Positions 36,801 through 50,600 of a stretch of DNA of 64,000 nt are shown piece after piece. Under the pieces are notes generated by a model, which was given only the letters and a program-made list of their open reading frames with translations, had not been told where the DNA came from and made no database searches. The stretch lies in contig JASKMD010000008.1 of the NCBI GenBank assembly GCA_030144725.1, positions 13,844,915 to 13,908,914 on the forward strand. The letters run 5' to 3'. Made by a program: the position numbers and the translations under genes. Source of the stretch: Haematococcus lacustris (lineage: Eukaryota; Chlorophyta; Chlorophyceae; Chlamydomonadales; Haematococcaceae). Positions within the stretch are counted from its first letter, which is position 1. Every line of letters begins with the position of its first letter.

Positions 36801-39800
36801 TGGCGGGTGCAGTGCTGGCCGTGGCAGCAGGGCAGTCACGAGCTGCTACGCCCTCCACCCCCCCTGCAGCCAGCGCACAGACGCCTCAGGTCACCCGGCG
36901 CGACCCTGCCCGCCGCTTGCCTGGCCTAGGTGAGCCTGCCCAGCTGCAGCCAACAGCGACTTGGACAGCATGGGCACCAGAGCCCCACTGCAGCTGTTCT
37001 CAATGGCGGCAGTGGAAAGTACACTTCACAGTCTTTGCAGTCTTTGCTGTCTTTACAGTGCTGTCTCGTGTTGACAGTGCTGTCTTACTGCACTGTAGGA
37101 AGCAGCAGTAGGTCCACACCGCACGGCCACAGGCAAGCCTGGCTGTGTTACCATGAAGGCATACAGATGCTCACAGGGATGCACACAGGGATCCATAGAG
37201 GGGTATGCAGAGGGATATGCAGTGTCTCTTCTCAGCGGTAGTAGTGGGGTGTCTGTCTTGTGCCTAGTCAGGTGCTCAGCCCTGCACAGCCCCATGTGCA
37301 GCAACATCGCAGCTGGTTGGACCTAGACCCTGCGCTTGCCCCTGACCATGTGCAGCTCAGAAGCCGGACACAGCACCCAGCAGCACCTCACGCGGGGCGG
37401 GCGCAGGCACAGGCACCCCTGCCGCGCCCCGGCCCTTGTCTGGCGTGACGCACGGCCCCAACTCAGGCGCCAGCGCAGCACCCAAGGGATCCGGGGCAAC
37501 AGGTGCTGCTGGCCACCTACCACAGTGTCCTGTCCAGCACATGTCTCCCTTACTGCCTAGCCAGGCCTGTGTTGTCTGCAGCCTGACTACTTCCCTGCCC
37601 TTGACGGAGATGGGACAATAGACAGTTCATTACAGCATGGGCCCTGCCGCTGTTGCCATGGGCAGGGCCAGGTCAGACAGCCATGCTAGGCTGCAGGCTG
37701 GCCTTGTTGTGCTTTACCTCATCCACCCACCGAGTGTGTCCCAACCACCTACAGCTGCTGCTAGCTGAGCAGGGCAGGACTAGCTTGTGGGTCACGCAGG
37801 GGAGGCATTGCCGTGATACCAGGGCCTGCGTGAGGGAGCTACTCCTGGACCGCAGTGTCAGCCAGAGCTCACATGGTGTCAATGTCCTAAGCTGCCTGAC
37901 CTAGGAGATTGGGGCCAGGGTGGTGGGCAGGTCGGGGTCACAGGCCAGGGTCAGGGTCAGGTCACAGGCCAGGGTCAGAGTCAGGCCACAGGGTCAGGGC
38001 CAGGGTCAGGGTCACAGGCCAGGGTCAGGGTCAGGGGTCAGGGCAACTGAGCCTGGGTCCCATGTGCATGCCAGGGGCTCCTGCACGCTCGCTGGGGCCA
38101 GGCGCACTGAAGAGCCCCACCAGCCCAGCGCCTGCCACCACCCAACCCTCAGCTGGCCGACCAGCTATAGCCAATGGCTCCAGTGCCACAGGTAGGCCTG
38201 AGAACATCATGCCCGGGAGCATGCATGGTGTAGGTGCACGCATGGTGCAAGAGCATGCATGATGCTGGTGCATGCGTGAATGCGGGCGTCAGGGATGGGC
38301 TACCAGCAGGGGAGTATACCCACTCATCATGATCAGCACCTGTACAAGCCATGCGCCAGTCTGTGTCATCAAACCTGTCTGCCACTCTCGCTCAGCACAC
38401 CACACTCAGCCTGCCTGCACCTGCCTGTGCCTGCAGTGGTGGAAGCTCGCAGCTCTCTAGACAAGCTGGCGGCTGGCCTAGGCGCTGCTGGCCTGACCCC
38501 AGACGCTGCCAGTAGTGAGGAACAGCCCTGACCTGCACACCGACCCCCTGTGGCAGCATAACAGCACATGCTGCATGTGGCGGCACCTAGCACCTGGCAT
38601 CACTTAAGGCAGCTAGCATCAGTAGCCGTGCCCTAGTGTGGGTCCACAACCATGCTCTGATCACATGTCCATTGCCCCCTACAGCATCAACTGCCTGTCT
38701 GCCTGCCTGCCTGCCTGCCTGCCTGGACATGCTTGGACATGCCTGGACACTAGACTGGCCTGCCTTGACTTGGCCTGCTGCAGAGCTGTACGGGGATGGG
38801 CGCACGCTGCCCAGCCTGCTGACCTCTCTGACTCCCCCCTCCGAGCCCGCTGCACTGCCTGCCTGGCTGTCAGCCCCCTCCCTGTCACACTCACTACGCC
38901 TGGCCAGCGTCCTGCTGCACCACTCTGAGGTCAGTGGGGCCAGACCAGCTCTGCCCGCCTCTCTGCCAGGTGTGCTGCAGCTGTTGGAACACTCTGCTCA
39001 GCCCCTGCTCCTCTCTGCCCCCTGTCAACGTTGCTCAGTGGCCCTGAATCTGCACACTCTGCCTGGTTGAGCTTGCCGCTGCCGTGGCATGGCTAGCACT
39101 TACACTCCACCCTGCCCTTACCCCACCCACCCCCTTTCTCTCCTGGGTATGTGCCTTTCCCCTGCTAAACATACCCAGCAGGTTAACCAGCAGTGGTTTG
39201 CCCTGCTCCTTCCGCCCACCTAGCTCGCACTGGTTGTTTAAAAGTCGCGTATTACCATAATCAAAGCCAACCACTCTTATCAAGGCAAAGGGCACAGGGG
39301 CATGCCGTGAGATGCTTCCAGCTTCCTCTCCTGCTCCCAACACCTCTGCTTCCCTGTTAACAGCCTGCAGCATGATGCTGTCCAGTGTTGACGGTTGAGC
39401 AGCAGCAGCAGCAGTGGGGACGAGTGGCCTGCATGCTGGCACTGTGGCTGTGCAGGGCAGGACCGAGGGCCTGGCGCTGCAGCGCTGCATAGCCCAGGCG
39501 GTGCATGCTGCAGCCCAGGTGGCACCACCAGCGGCTGATGCTGCTGGGGCTGCAGTGGAGGCGCTGTACTGGGCAGAGTCGGGTGTGTGCTCCTGCTGCT
39601 CCCGCAATCGCTGACGCTTCTCCTGCTGTGGCTGCTGCTCCTGAGCTCCTGTGAACCCTGATGCTGCTGCCGCAGTCCCCAGCTGCTGCTGCTGCCACTC
39701 CTGCTGCTGCTGCTATTGCTGCCACTGCTGCCACTCCCGCTGCTGCTGCTGGCATTGCGAGCAGTATGGTGCACATGCAAGCGCTGACTCACTACACAAC

Positions 39801-42800
39801 ATGGGGTGGGTGGGAGGGCAGGCCATGACACAAGCAGTGCTGGTTGGACTAGGGTGCTTAGTCAGGCCTAGCTGCTGCAGGCACTGCCTTGAAGTTGACA
39901 TGTTGCTAAACAGTTGCCCACTGCTGTGTGTACCAGGTAGGTGACCTGCTGTGTGGTTTTGCTCAACTACATGCCTTGACGCATTCCTGCCCAATGGTGT
40001 CCTTTGCTATCGCTATTGTCAGCAATCGCTATGAAATGCCATCTTTCAGAGGCCGCCCTCACGCCACACGTGTGCGTGAAATGGTCATTCTGTTGACTGC
40101 TGACCAGAGCTATGGGCTCAAGTAGAGCCGAGCTGTGAACTTGAAGACCCTAGGCCGTGTCAGTTTTGGCTATAGATCAGGCATGCGAGCAAACAAGATT
40201 GAAAACACAATTGTCCACCCCATTGCTGTGGCGCACGTGTGTCAGCTTGGCCCCAGCACTGTGTGTCCCTCCATCTACCCTGTTTGTCCCTGTGCTGCAC
40301 CCTGTGCCTGATGCCTGCTGCAGCCCTAGCGCGTGACAAAGCTCTGGCGGGCTACACCTACATCTGCCTGGACGATTCCCTGCAGCTGTACGCAGACGTG
40401 CTGGCCTGCCACGCAGCAAAGGTGCGCACCCAAGCCATTGGGAGCACCCCAGCAAGCTGTGGTCGAGCCAAACTGCCTCCAGTCCCCCTACTCCCTGCTG
40501 CCCCTACCCTATGGCTTGTGTTTGTTGCTAGGCAGCACCCACGGCTCAACTAGCGCAGAAAGCCTGCCTGCCTGCCTGCCCGCCTACTTCCCTGCTCACA
40601 GGCCAGCGGCAGCGCAGCCAGCCTCCCGGCTCGCTGGCAGCTCCTGACCTCCACCTGCTCCGCCCTAGCTGCTCTGCTATCCAGAGCTCAGGCCTGCCTG
40701 GCCGGAGGGGTGCGTGGCCCTGCGCTGCGCCAGGCAGAGACGGCCTTGGCGGCTGCAGTGCAGCTCAAGCTGCCCACCCTGGTCTGTGAGGTGAGTGAGC
40801 CCTGCAGCCCCCCTGAGCTTGCCCCTGCCCCTGCCTCTTGCACCCCCTCCCTGCATTGACCCGCACCTGCTGCTGGGCGTGTGACTGCAGGTGCTGGACT
40901 CAGCCCGGGCAGCCTCCAGCATGGCAGGAGCTCGTGGTGCCAGCATGGCAGCATTGCAAGCCATGGCGGCCATGGCCGGCTGTTGCCCCACACCCGCTGC
41001 TGCTGCAGCAGGTATAGCAAAAGATAGGTCTAGGAGAGGAGGGGCGGGGAGCTGAGCTCTGAAACTGATAGAGCCAAGCGACCTGCATGCATGCATCCAT
41101 GCATACTTGCCTGCCTATCATACATGTCTGCCGCTTCCTTTGTCACAGGGACCCAGGTTGTGGCAGCTCGCTCAGCTTACTTCCCACTAGCGCAGGCCCT
41201 GGCCAGCACCCCCCAGCGGGTCAACAGCGCCGCTGACAAATGTGAGTTGTCCAAGTTATAGGCTTCTGACCAGCTGCCCCTGCTGGGCCGCCTCTGTTGG
41301 GTGCTGCTGTCTTCTGCCACAGCTGCTAGGGTGAGGCTTACGTACTTAGTCAATTGCTAGTGCACATTTCCCTTCTGATGCTATAAGTGGCTGCTGAGAC
41401 TTCTGGCAATGGTGGCAATAGTGGTGGTCTTGGTGATGATGCTGGTGGTGGTGGCATGTACAGTGGTGTGGGTCTGGGTATGCCCACACCCAGGTTTGGA
41501 CATGGACCCCCTGATGGCTCAGCGCCTGCGCTGCTCCCTGGGTGACGCCCTGGCTGCCGCCCCCCCATGCCTAGCCGTGCTGCTGGACACAGCCAGTTCC
41601 GGCCCCTGGGGCAGCGCCAGCCCCGCCGCCAGCACCCCTACCCCCCACCAGGCTCCCCCCCTCCCTCCAGCTAGCGCGGCCTTGCATGTGCTGCTGCACT
41701 GCTCGCGCGCATCACCAGCCCTGTGTGATGCGGCAGTGATGGGTGGGGCGGCAGATGCATTGGCGGATGTAGCAGGGGACGCAGCAGGGTCCGAGGAAGG
41801 TGGGGCAGGCCTCGCCGCAGCCGCGGCCCTGATGGCGCTGGCGGGCATTGTGGGCGGGGCAGCTGGGGGAGGGACGGCGAGTGCGTCGGCGCCAGGCCAG
41901 GTGCGCATGTCTGACACTGAGCCTCTGTGTGCTTCTGCTGTGGATGCCAGTGTTGCTGTCGTTTGAGACCTGCTGCTCCAGCCCCTGGAGCTGGCATGCA
42001 GTTTTTCAAGCCTCTGTCAGACACACCCCTGCTCATTGCCTGCCACTGTCCTGCATTGCTGCCAGAGCCACACGGTCCCCTGTCAACCTGCTCTCTCCTG
42101 TGTGGCACCTTGCCTGCCTGCCTGCTTGCCTGCCTGCCTCCTTGTTTGCCCGCCTGCCTGCCGGTGTGTTCCTGCACACAATAAATCCAGCTGCTGCAAA
42201 ACAACGAACAGGGTCTGCTGCTGTGCCCACATGGCCTGCACTGGCTGCTCAGGCACCAGTCCGTGGTCCATCTAGAGCCTCAGTGGCTGCGGCCATGCAG
42301 CCCGACAACATAACTCATGCCATGCGCCGCATGGTCAGCCTCCTCAAGGTGAGGGCAGCCCCACCCTTTCCACATATCTTCGTGTAGTCTTCGTCCCTAG
42401 TCATCAGGGCCTCCATCCCAAAGCTTGTTTAGCTATATATAGCGTTCGATATGAGATGCACTAGTTCAGTGAAAGTTTCCTTTTGATCTTCATCCCAAGG
42501 CTACATGCACAGTGCAGGTAGCAGTGGTGATGTCAGCAACCCTGCCCTGCCCCTGTCTCCAGCTTGCCAGCCCCAGCACGCATGCATTTACACTGCATGC
42601 AAGCGCGCAACCCTCTGCCATGCCCTACCCGCTGCCCTGCAGGCCGCTCCGACCTCTGCCCTAGCTGCCAGCAGCGCACACCTGGTGGCATGCACCGCCT
42701 GCGCAGCCCTGGCAGCCTGCCTGCGCCAGGGCTACTGCAGCCCCTCCGGCTCTGGCAGCAATGCCCAGGGCGGCGCCGGGGCCCAGGCCAGGTTCCAGGG

Positions 42801-45800
42801 GCCTCCTGCAGAGCTGCTGGCACCCCCAAGCCTGGCTGCCCTGGCCCGCCTGCTGGCCTGCTGGCAACCCCCAGTGGCCCCCTGCAGCTCCTCCCTGGAG
42901 GCCGTCCAGGGCCCACCCTGCTACACTGGTGCGCAGCCACATCCACACACCCGGGCCCCTGACCCCAGGCTGGGCATCCTGCCCAAGCCGTGAACCCCTG
43001 GCCCTGGCCTGCGCCCTGACTGTGTTCCTGGCCATAGCTGAGACACACACCTGTGCCCTACGCTGGCCTGAGGGCCTACTCCCCACCCTGACCCTGGTCC
43101 CGGCCCACACACTGACACCCCACTGCCCTACCACCCACAGTGCTGCCTGGGCCTGTCTGGGCTGTGCCAGGCTGTCACCAGCAGTGCAGTGCTGCAGAAC
43201 CCAGCAAACCCAACCAGCCCCCACCCTGCCATGCTCAGCTTGTCCATTGCCACTGCTGCGGTGTCCCCAATGCTACCATGCCTTGCGGCTGACCTGGCCT
43301 GCTGGCCAATTGCTTGTAGGCCTGCTAGACGGGCCCCTGGCCCTGGTGGCGGCCCTACTCAGCTTCGGCCCAGGTTCTGACCCCTACCTGGGGGCCCTGC
43401 ATGCGGGGCTGGGCGGCAGCCTGGTCAGCCTGCTCACAGGGGGCCCCCCACTACCCCCTGCTGACTCAGCAGGTGTGCTTTGGGGGGTTGGAGGCGGGGC
43501 CAGGGGGATGGGTGTCGCCGGGCTTGGGATGTCCGCCTTGCCTGCTTGTCTAGCCGCGCTCTGCACCTCATGCTCGGCTGTCGGCTCAGTCCTGTCCTGC
43601 CCAGGGACTGCCCTGCTTTCACACTATCTGACTGTGGTAGTAGACTAAAGGTGCTGTGCTTGGCTAGGGTGGGCTGGTGCAGGGGAGAAGGGAATGGGCA
43701 CTGACATGTGGAGCATCAAGTTGGCAAGTGCCCATCACTAGCTGTGCAGGTGCAGCTGCAATGCTAGTCGGGTGGAAGGGGAGAGGCAGAGGAGGGGAGG
43801 GGTAGTGGCAGGGGAAGGTAGAGGAGGGGCGAGGTAGTGCAGGGGTAACGGACAGGAGGGGGGGGTCAAGGAGGGGATGGGGAGGGAGTAGCTATAAGGA
43901 TTGGGGAGGGGAGAGGACCAAGGCAGGGGAGAGCGCGGGGAAGGGGTAATGGGTGTGCATGCTGGTGCCCCGGCCTGTGGCTAGCCCGTGTCCTGCTTGT
44001 TTGCAGAGGCTGCAGCCCCCCTGTATGAAGTGTCCCCCCCGGCTGCCCTGCTGCTGCTGGAGGCGCTGAAGGGGGCAGCCGCCATTGAAGGTGCGCTCTC
44101 ACAGCTGCTGCCCAGAATTTCAGGACCTCATGGCCATCCACTACCCGTTGCAGCCTGCATTGTTTGCTAGGTCTTGTGCTGCCCGGCTCGCCCTCATCAG
44201 CCGACAGCTCCAGCATCGGTGCAGGGCGTGTGCTGCTGCTGCTGCCGCCGCCGCTACTGCTGCTGCTGCTGCTGCTGTGAGCAGCTGTTTTTCACAGTTG
44301 TGTCTGCCTGCTTGGGGTGAGGGTGAGGTGGTGGGGAGGATGTCACCAGGCTTTCGTTTTCCTGTGGCCACCTGCCTGTCTGCCCTGGCCTGCCCCAATG
44401 GGGCTGCAGGGGATGGTCCGGCGCTGGTGGCCAGCGACACTACTGTGGCCGCACTGCTCAGCTTGCTAGGTAGGTATCCTCAGCATCCACATGGCTGAGG
44501 AGGGCATGATGAGCTCTAATCCTCACCACATGGCTCAGCTCTAACCCTCCACATCGCTGAGGAGGGCATGCTAACCCTAACCCTAACCCTAATCCTCAGC
44601 ATGCATGGCGTGCTGCTAATTGCATGCCATGCGCGGTAACCCCCTCACCTCCAGGGTCTGGCTATGCCAAATGCTGCTGACCAAGTTTTTCTTCCCCTCC
44701 CACCCCCCTTCCCCTTTGCATCCACCCCACCCCACCCTCCTCCCCACCCCTTGCCATGGAAAAGGACCCCAACTAGGTGGCTACCTCGCTAGTTGGCTCT
44801 GCCTCCCTTGTGCTGCTCTAAACACCCGGCCTGCCCATACCCATCCCACTGCCTCCCACAACCCATCTCCCTCCCACTGCCGGCATGGCCACTTGCATGA
44901 CGAGGGGTACAACATCCAGCAGTCAGCTACGCTGTGTCACTCCCGCAGCCCACACCCCTGCAGCACCTGCACCGGGTAACCTCCCTCTGTTGGTGGCTCT
45001 GATGCAGGGGAGAAGCACAGTGCAGCACTGGCTGCATGGCCGGCCAGCGCCGGTGGTGGGCAGCAGGGCGTGCTGGCCGTCACAGCGGCGTGCGTGGACA
45101 TGCTGCAGGTGACTGCTTCTACAGCTGCAGGTGTAGGGCTCATAGTCTCCAGGCTGTGGGCAGTGGCAGGCAGGCAGACAGGCAGGTGCTGTGACAGCTT
45201 CATATGGTTGGCTGCAAACGCCTGAGCCAGTTTCACACCCAGCTGCCCAGCCACACTGCTGCCAGCATAGGCGCTGCCAGCTATGCTCCACATGCAATGG
45301 GCCTGCCACACAGTGAGCCATGGTGGTGTGGGAGGACCACTGTTTGCCCAGGTGCCCATGAACAGCGTTGTTGGCGCGGAAGGTGGGGTGGAGGGGCTGG
45401 TGGCGCCCGCTGGCTTCCAGGACACGCTGCTGCGTCAAGGCGCCTGCAGCAGCCTGGTAAACATCTGCAGCAGTTCTATAGGCAGCACAGCGAAGCACAT
45501 GCACCACACTTGTACCACACGTGTACAACACAACCCAAAGGCCTAGCCTGCCTTCCTGTTGCTCACTAAGTCAGCTGCATCCTCCCCAGCACCTCACCGC
45601 ACCCTACCCTGCACTCTGCCTCCCTCACTCTCTGCATGCCATGCCACGCCGGTCCCATGCCTGTGTGTGACCTGTGTGACGTCAGGTTGAGGTGTAGTGT
45701 GCTGCCTGGCGCTACCCTGGGCACTACTCAGGTGGCTGTCCTGGAAAACAGCGGGGTGTTGGACTCGCCAGGCGCTGCGCTGCTGCCCGTCAACGTGCTC

Positions 45801-48800
45801 AGCCGCCTGGTGCTCAGCTCCACAGAGTCAGCCAAGCAGTTTGTGGCAGCGGGTGCGTGCCCTTGAACAGGCTCCGCAGCCAGGTCACAAGCGCACCCCA
45901 CAGCGGCACACAGTGCTCAGCTGCCTGGGTGCAGCGCCCGCATCTGCATCAGGTCTTACAGCAGCCCCACTGAGGGCAGTGCTGGGCGTCCAAGGGGTGC
46001 TGCCTGCTTGCCTGCCTGCTTGGTCTGACACCCCAGCCTTGGCGGGGGCCGGCGACCTATTGGCTGCTGGCTTTGCAAGCATTGCAATGTGAATTGTGCA
46101 TTGACTCAATACACCTCTATACTTCACTAACCCACTCTGCACCCTTACAGTTAAAGTTTGTGAGGGTGACCAAGGTGGTCCAGGGGTTCACTTGTGCATA
46201 GCCACAGTACACCTGCTGACTCTGCACTGCCCACATGCCCTGCTCATCAGTGAACTGCGAGTAGCGGGCGCCAGGGACGGCGGCCTTTGCTGCCCGATGT
46301 CCTGTCGGTCAGCTGCTGTGGCAGATTGCTTGTGTGCAGGCGGACTCAACAGTAGCTTGGTGCAGCGGCTGCTGGCCGACACCAACCCCTCAGCCATGCT
46401 GGTGGATGTTCTCCTGGTGAGCTCGACCTGCTGCTGACATGGCCCTGCGGCGGGCCCTGATGGCCCTGTGCTCTCTGCAGTCCAGCTGCCCTGTTGCAGT
46501 TACCGTGTGTTTGCCTCCTTGTTGGTGGGACTCTCCTTGGTGCGTAATACTTGTGCCTTGCTGTGACTGCTGTGTTGCCGCACTAACCCCTCTTTGACCT
46601 TGCCAGCCGACAGCAACTATGGTGGTGGTGGTGGTGGTGGTGGTGGTGGCCACATGCAGGTCATCTCACAGCTGGCACGCCTGCCAGCGCGCGACTCCTT
46701 CAACCCGTACGAGTCAATCAGCAAGGCCGCCATCTACCCTAACATCAAGAAGTGAGCCCTCATGTGCAGTGCTACCTTGTCTGGACTAAGACAGCTCTGG
46801 GCATGCTGTGTTCTCTGTGCTCTTACGGACCTGCAGCACCGCAGCATCAAGGCTGGCAGTTCAGTGGTAAAGCCTCACACTGCCATTGCCATTGCCGCAA
46901 CCGCTGCATGCGGGGGCCGCAATTGTGGTGTTGCTGCTGCTCTGGTCAACACCCTACAGCACAGGCCTGGCATGACCTGGCATCGCCTGCCATACTCCTA
47001 ACCTTACCTACTCCTGCATGGGGTAGGGCCTGGTGGCACTCGCAGCATCCTTCTCCTGTATGCCTGCTCCTTTGCCTGGTACTGCCCATTGTGAATGATC
47101 TGCCTCGTCTCCGCCCCCTTACATTTAGATCAGCTGTGCTCCATGCTGTGAGTTTTATGCTTGCATGTGTGCAGGCTGCTGGCCCACCCTGATCCCAGTG
47201 TCAGGGCCCGAGTGTGCAACCTGCTGGGCAACATGTGCCGCCACTCAGCCTACTTCTACAGGCAAGGCACAGGAGGCAGGCTGCTGCTGGCTGGCTGCGT
47301 GGCATGACCAGACCCAGCAGGGGTAGAGGTGGATACAACCTGATGCACTGTGAAGTGGCACAACCTGGCACAATATGGCCAAACCTTGACCCACCTCAAC
47401 CCACCTCAACCCATGTCACTCCACCTCACCCCACCTCACCCACCCACCTCACTCCACCTCACCCCACCTTTTCCCACCTCACTCCATCTCACCTCACCAA
47501 CCTCGAGCTCGACCTCTCTTATGTTGGTTTTACGTGACTTCAAGCAACCCAGCGCAACCTGGCCTCAACTGTCTTGACTACACCCCACTGGGCCTGACCT
47601 GACTTGGTGCCGCCTGCAGTGCACTGGAGCGGCAAGGTCTGGTGGGTCCCCTGATTGACCGCTGCAGCGATGCCGACAAGAGCACCCGCAAGTTCGCGTG
47701 CTTTGCAATAGGCAACGCAGGTGGGACTGGCTAAGAGGGCAGGGGCAGGCCCAGGGTCAGGTCCTCAACATCGTGTGTTTGTTGCCTCCCTCCCTCCCTC
47801 CTTGACCCTTCCAGCTGCTGATCAGCTTCTCAAGAGGGACCTCAGGGGCTGAGCCTGGGGGCAGAGCCTGGACAAGCAGGGCTGTTGGTCCCAGCTGCTG
47901 CTCTCGAGCCACTCGTGCAGTCGGGCCTCTGCTGGGTGCCAGGAGGGTCAGGCCATGGGGTGACTAATGGAAGACGACACCTGCTTAGGCCAGGCCAGGT
48001 CAGGTCGGCCCAACTCAGTGCAAGCCAGTGATGCTGCTTGCCTTCCTCACCGTCCAGCGCCACCACCCAGCCCATCACCCAGCCCCACCGCCAAGCCCTA
48101 CTCCTCACTTGGTGCACCTGGGGCTCATGCAGGCTTCCATAACGCAACCCTGTACGAGGCGCTGCGGCCAGCCATCAGCCCCTTAGTGGGTCTGCTGCGC
48201 AGCAGTGAGGAAGACAAGACACGCGCCAACGCCGCAGGCGCTCTGGGCAACCTCGTGCGCAACAGTGCCGCCCTTTGTGGAGAGCTCATTCGGGTGAGTC
48301 GCTGCCGGTCCCAGGCTCAATGTGAGGCAGCCTGATGCTGGGCATGGTGCCTACAGCAGCTCAGCAGTGGGAAACCAGGCTGCTCAAACCCTGGACCTAC
48401 CTGACCCAACATGCTCCCTAAAGGCTTGCAATGCTTCACACTGGTCTTGATCACCCCTCATGCCCTCTTCCAACCCACTTGCCATACCTGCCCAGGCCCG
48501 CCCAAACCTACCCAGGTCTTCTATCTTCTCAACTGGCTGCCTTGCACTGGCTGCTAATCCCTGCAGGCAGGGGCACTGCACGCGCTGCTGGACACCGCAC
48601 AGTCCCAGGATGAGGGGGCTCAGGGCCAGAGCATGGGCTCTACAGCAGGTCAGCAATGCTTCATGGGGAGGGCAGTCTGGGATGCGATGCGGTGTGCAAG
48701 GGTGATGGCTGCTGCAAGGTTGTCTCCTACACTGCGCCATGTGTCACCCAACAGCTTTCACCAGTTGATGTACACTTTTCTTCTTCCCGTGGGAGGAAGA

Positions 48801-49236
48801 AAGGAAACACTCTTCTCGTTTTTCAACTAAAGATACGTAGCACACTTGTGCTACAGGGGCCGTTCGCCTCCTAAGCAGCTGCCTGGCATCGCATGCTCGG
48901 CTCGTGTGCAGGCAGTAACGCCGCGGCGCCGGGCGACGGCGGTTCTCCGGTCAGCATCGCTCTTTTCAGTCTAGGAAACATGTGCGCACACCGCGAGTGC
49001 CGCGAAGCGCTGCTAGCGGCAAACATCAATATGACCATCAAACGGTGAGCACGCCTGCCGCGGCTGCGGCACCCCTGCATCGCTCGACATCGTCACGAGC
49101 GCAGCTCATGCGACTCGCTTGCATCTTGCGCAGGTTGTCGGCCAACCCCAACCCGACTGTGCAAAAGTACTTACAACGTATCCAGACCAAGCTGCAGACA
49201 GCCAGTACGGCAGCTGCACCACCCCAAGCGCGCTGA
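33891..49236 (+). CDS. Fused/TIO-type serine-threonine kinase with C-terminal armadillo-like region
   Basis: The kinase domain is complete in exons 33891-33941, 34010-34199, 34307-34374, 34518-34579, 34748-34841, 35453-35527, 35807-35962 and 36320-36469. Motifs: [13 protein letters not shown] (glycine loop), AMKF (Lys), [10 protein letters not shown] (catalytic loop), [11 protein letters not shown] (DFG), [10 protein letters not shown] and [12 protein letters not shown]. These match Fused/STK36/TIO kinases. The far C terminus is also Fused-like: exons 46660-46751, 47175-47261, 47620-47720, 48133-48293, 48567-48648, 48912-49044 and 49134-49236, with [53 protein letters not shown] and [20 protein letters not shown]. 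Between them are many less conserved Ala/Leu-rich exons (for example about 38782-38930, 40320-40420, 41493-41900). The family acts in ciliary central-apparatus assembly and, in plants, cytokinesis. Intron 47262-47619 starts GC. TGTAA occurs near 49445. Confidence 0.9.
35345..35420. repeat. Minisatellite (AACTCCTGACCCC) in a kinase-gene intron
   Basis: About five copies of AACTCCTGACC(CC), within the intron 34842-35452. Confidence 0.8.
37918..38048. repeat. GGGTCA-rich minisatellite in a kinase-gene intron
   Basis: Irregular repeats of CAGGCCAGGGTCAGGGT. Confidence 0.8.
43745..43965. repeat. G/A-rich tract in a kinase-gene intron
   Basis: A long strand-biased GGGGAGGGG-type stretch, with potential to form G-quadruplexes. 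Confidence 0.6.
44571..44592. repeat. Short telomere-like CCCTAA array
   Basis: About 3.5 units of CCCTAA, within the kinase-gene region. Confidence 0.6.
46619..46650. repeat. (GGT)n microsatellite before a kinase exon
   Basis: About ten GGT units end just upstream of the acceptor at 46659. Confidence 0.85.
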
Positions 49237-49633
49237 CTCAGTGCCGGCTACTGATCTGCGTGGGGTGGTGCTGTTCTGACATCACTCTTGAGATCCCTGA
49301 TGGCGATGATGCTTTGATACAACTTGCACGCTGCTGCAGCTGCTGCTGATGCTGACCACACCTCTGTCGCTCTGTCACTGAGCACAACCGGACATTTTCT
49401 GGCCTCGGTACCAGTACCAGCGCTACTCCGGAGCCACCAGGGAGGTGTAAATGCTCCTGCTACTTGCGGCTCGAGCGTCGAAGGGTTGGGATGCTGCATT
49501 GGGGGGTGGTGCAAAGGGAGGGTGGGAGCTGCTCCTGCTCTGCTGGCGGTGATACATGGCCTGGGCTGGTGGGAGGGTACATGGCCTGGGCTGGTTGGTT
49601 GGGTTAAGACCTGGACAAACAACCATTATGTTT
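49237..49633. other. 3' flank of the kinase gene
   Basis: It contains TGTAA near 49445, about 200 bases past the stop, and a GCCTGGGCTGGT duplication near 49560-49600. No gene. Confidence 0.5.
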
Positions 49634-50164
49634 TTAAGTGGTGCAGGGTAGGCAGACAGGTTGACGGGTCATCCCAACCTCAAAGCGAGGGATTGCTGCG
49701 AGGCGATCGCGAAGGTCGTTCCCGGGCGAGCCGCAGCACAGCTGCAGGAACAGGTTGCTGCAGCTCAGGTCCGGGATGGCTGCCTGGGAGACTGGGATGT
49801 CGGTGTATACGGGCTGGTCGTGTAGGCCGAGCGGGTCGGCTACGTGAATGGCAAACAAGCCGCGCACGAGGAAGCCAAACAGCAGGCTGGCGAGCACCGC
49901 CCGCTCACCGCAGGCCTCCACTCGTGGCTCCACCGCGTCGGCCAGGAAGGCATCCCAAAGCTCTTGCGGGAGGTGGTCGATGAGGTGGGCTAGCTTACAC
50001 TTCCTGCCGTGTGTTGTCCCTATCGCGGGCAGCGCGAGCCTCTCCGGAAACCTTTCTATTGCGCTCCGCTTCGGTGAGGTCTGGCTGTAGTGCCTTGTCG
50101 CGGTCCAAAATGTCACTGTCTGAATCCTCCGGCACTAGCTTAGGCACGGTTCGTCTTCTAATTT
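49634..50164 (-). pseudogene. Unknown repeat-family protein, frameshifted copy 2
   Basis: This is the second copy of the family at 628-1357. It starts around 50170 (MAKIRRRTVPKLVPEDSDSD) and reads QPDLTEAERNRKVSGEARAA to RDRDNT. It then changes frame (near 50005) to GRKCKLAHLIDHLPQELWDA, GFLVRGLFAIHVADPLG and IPRFEVGM. The break differs from that in copy 1, so a whole protein of at least 160 residues once existed. No known domain is recognised. Confidence 0.55.
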
Positions 50165-50330
50165 TAGCCATAGAAAACATCGTTAAGCCGCCACTATACT
50201 AGACAACTGTTGATTTTGTTTTTTGCATTAAGCCGATAGAAAAAAAAAATCGTTAAGCCGCCACTAATACTAGACTGTTGCATTAACAAAACAACTATGT
50301 TGCCAGACACATAGACCCAACAGCTGAGGG
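50165..50330. repeat. AT-rich 5' flank with direct repeat
   Basis: CGTTAAGCCGCCACTA followed by TACTAGAC occurs at about 50182 and 50249, around an A/T run. It is a possible terminal region of the element carrying copy 2. Confidence 0.5.
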
Positions 50331-50409
50331 TCAGCAGTGCATCAAGAATAACAACCATTTCAAGCTAGAACAGTGATGATAGTGACCGGCTCTAGCGGTG
50401 TAATTCATC

Positions 50410-50600
50410 ATCAATATGTTGTGCATACCGTGGTCTTCCGCCCAGCTGTCAGCGATGGCCGGCCGACCGGGGTAGCGGCGCAGCTCGCAGGGCCGGCACC
50501 AGCTGGCTACGCACCGCCGGATGTTGAGCGTCTGCTGCAGGGGCGACCCGAACACGTGCAACATGCCGCGGTACACAATGCAGTGCTTTGCTGGGCTGTG
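50410..50600 (-). pseudogene. Possible Fanzor-like C-terminal remnant
   Basis: The minus strand reads TLNIRRC, then PCELRRYPGRPAIADSWAED. The NIRR and P-GRPA pattern resembles the tail at 19793-19951 (SIRR ... PGRPGQEW). The DRD residues themselves are not preserved. Weak. Confidence 0.3.
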
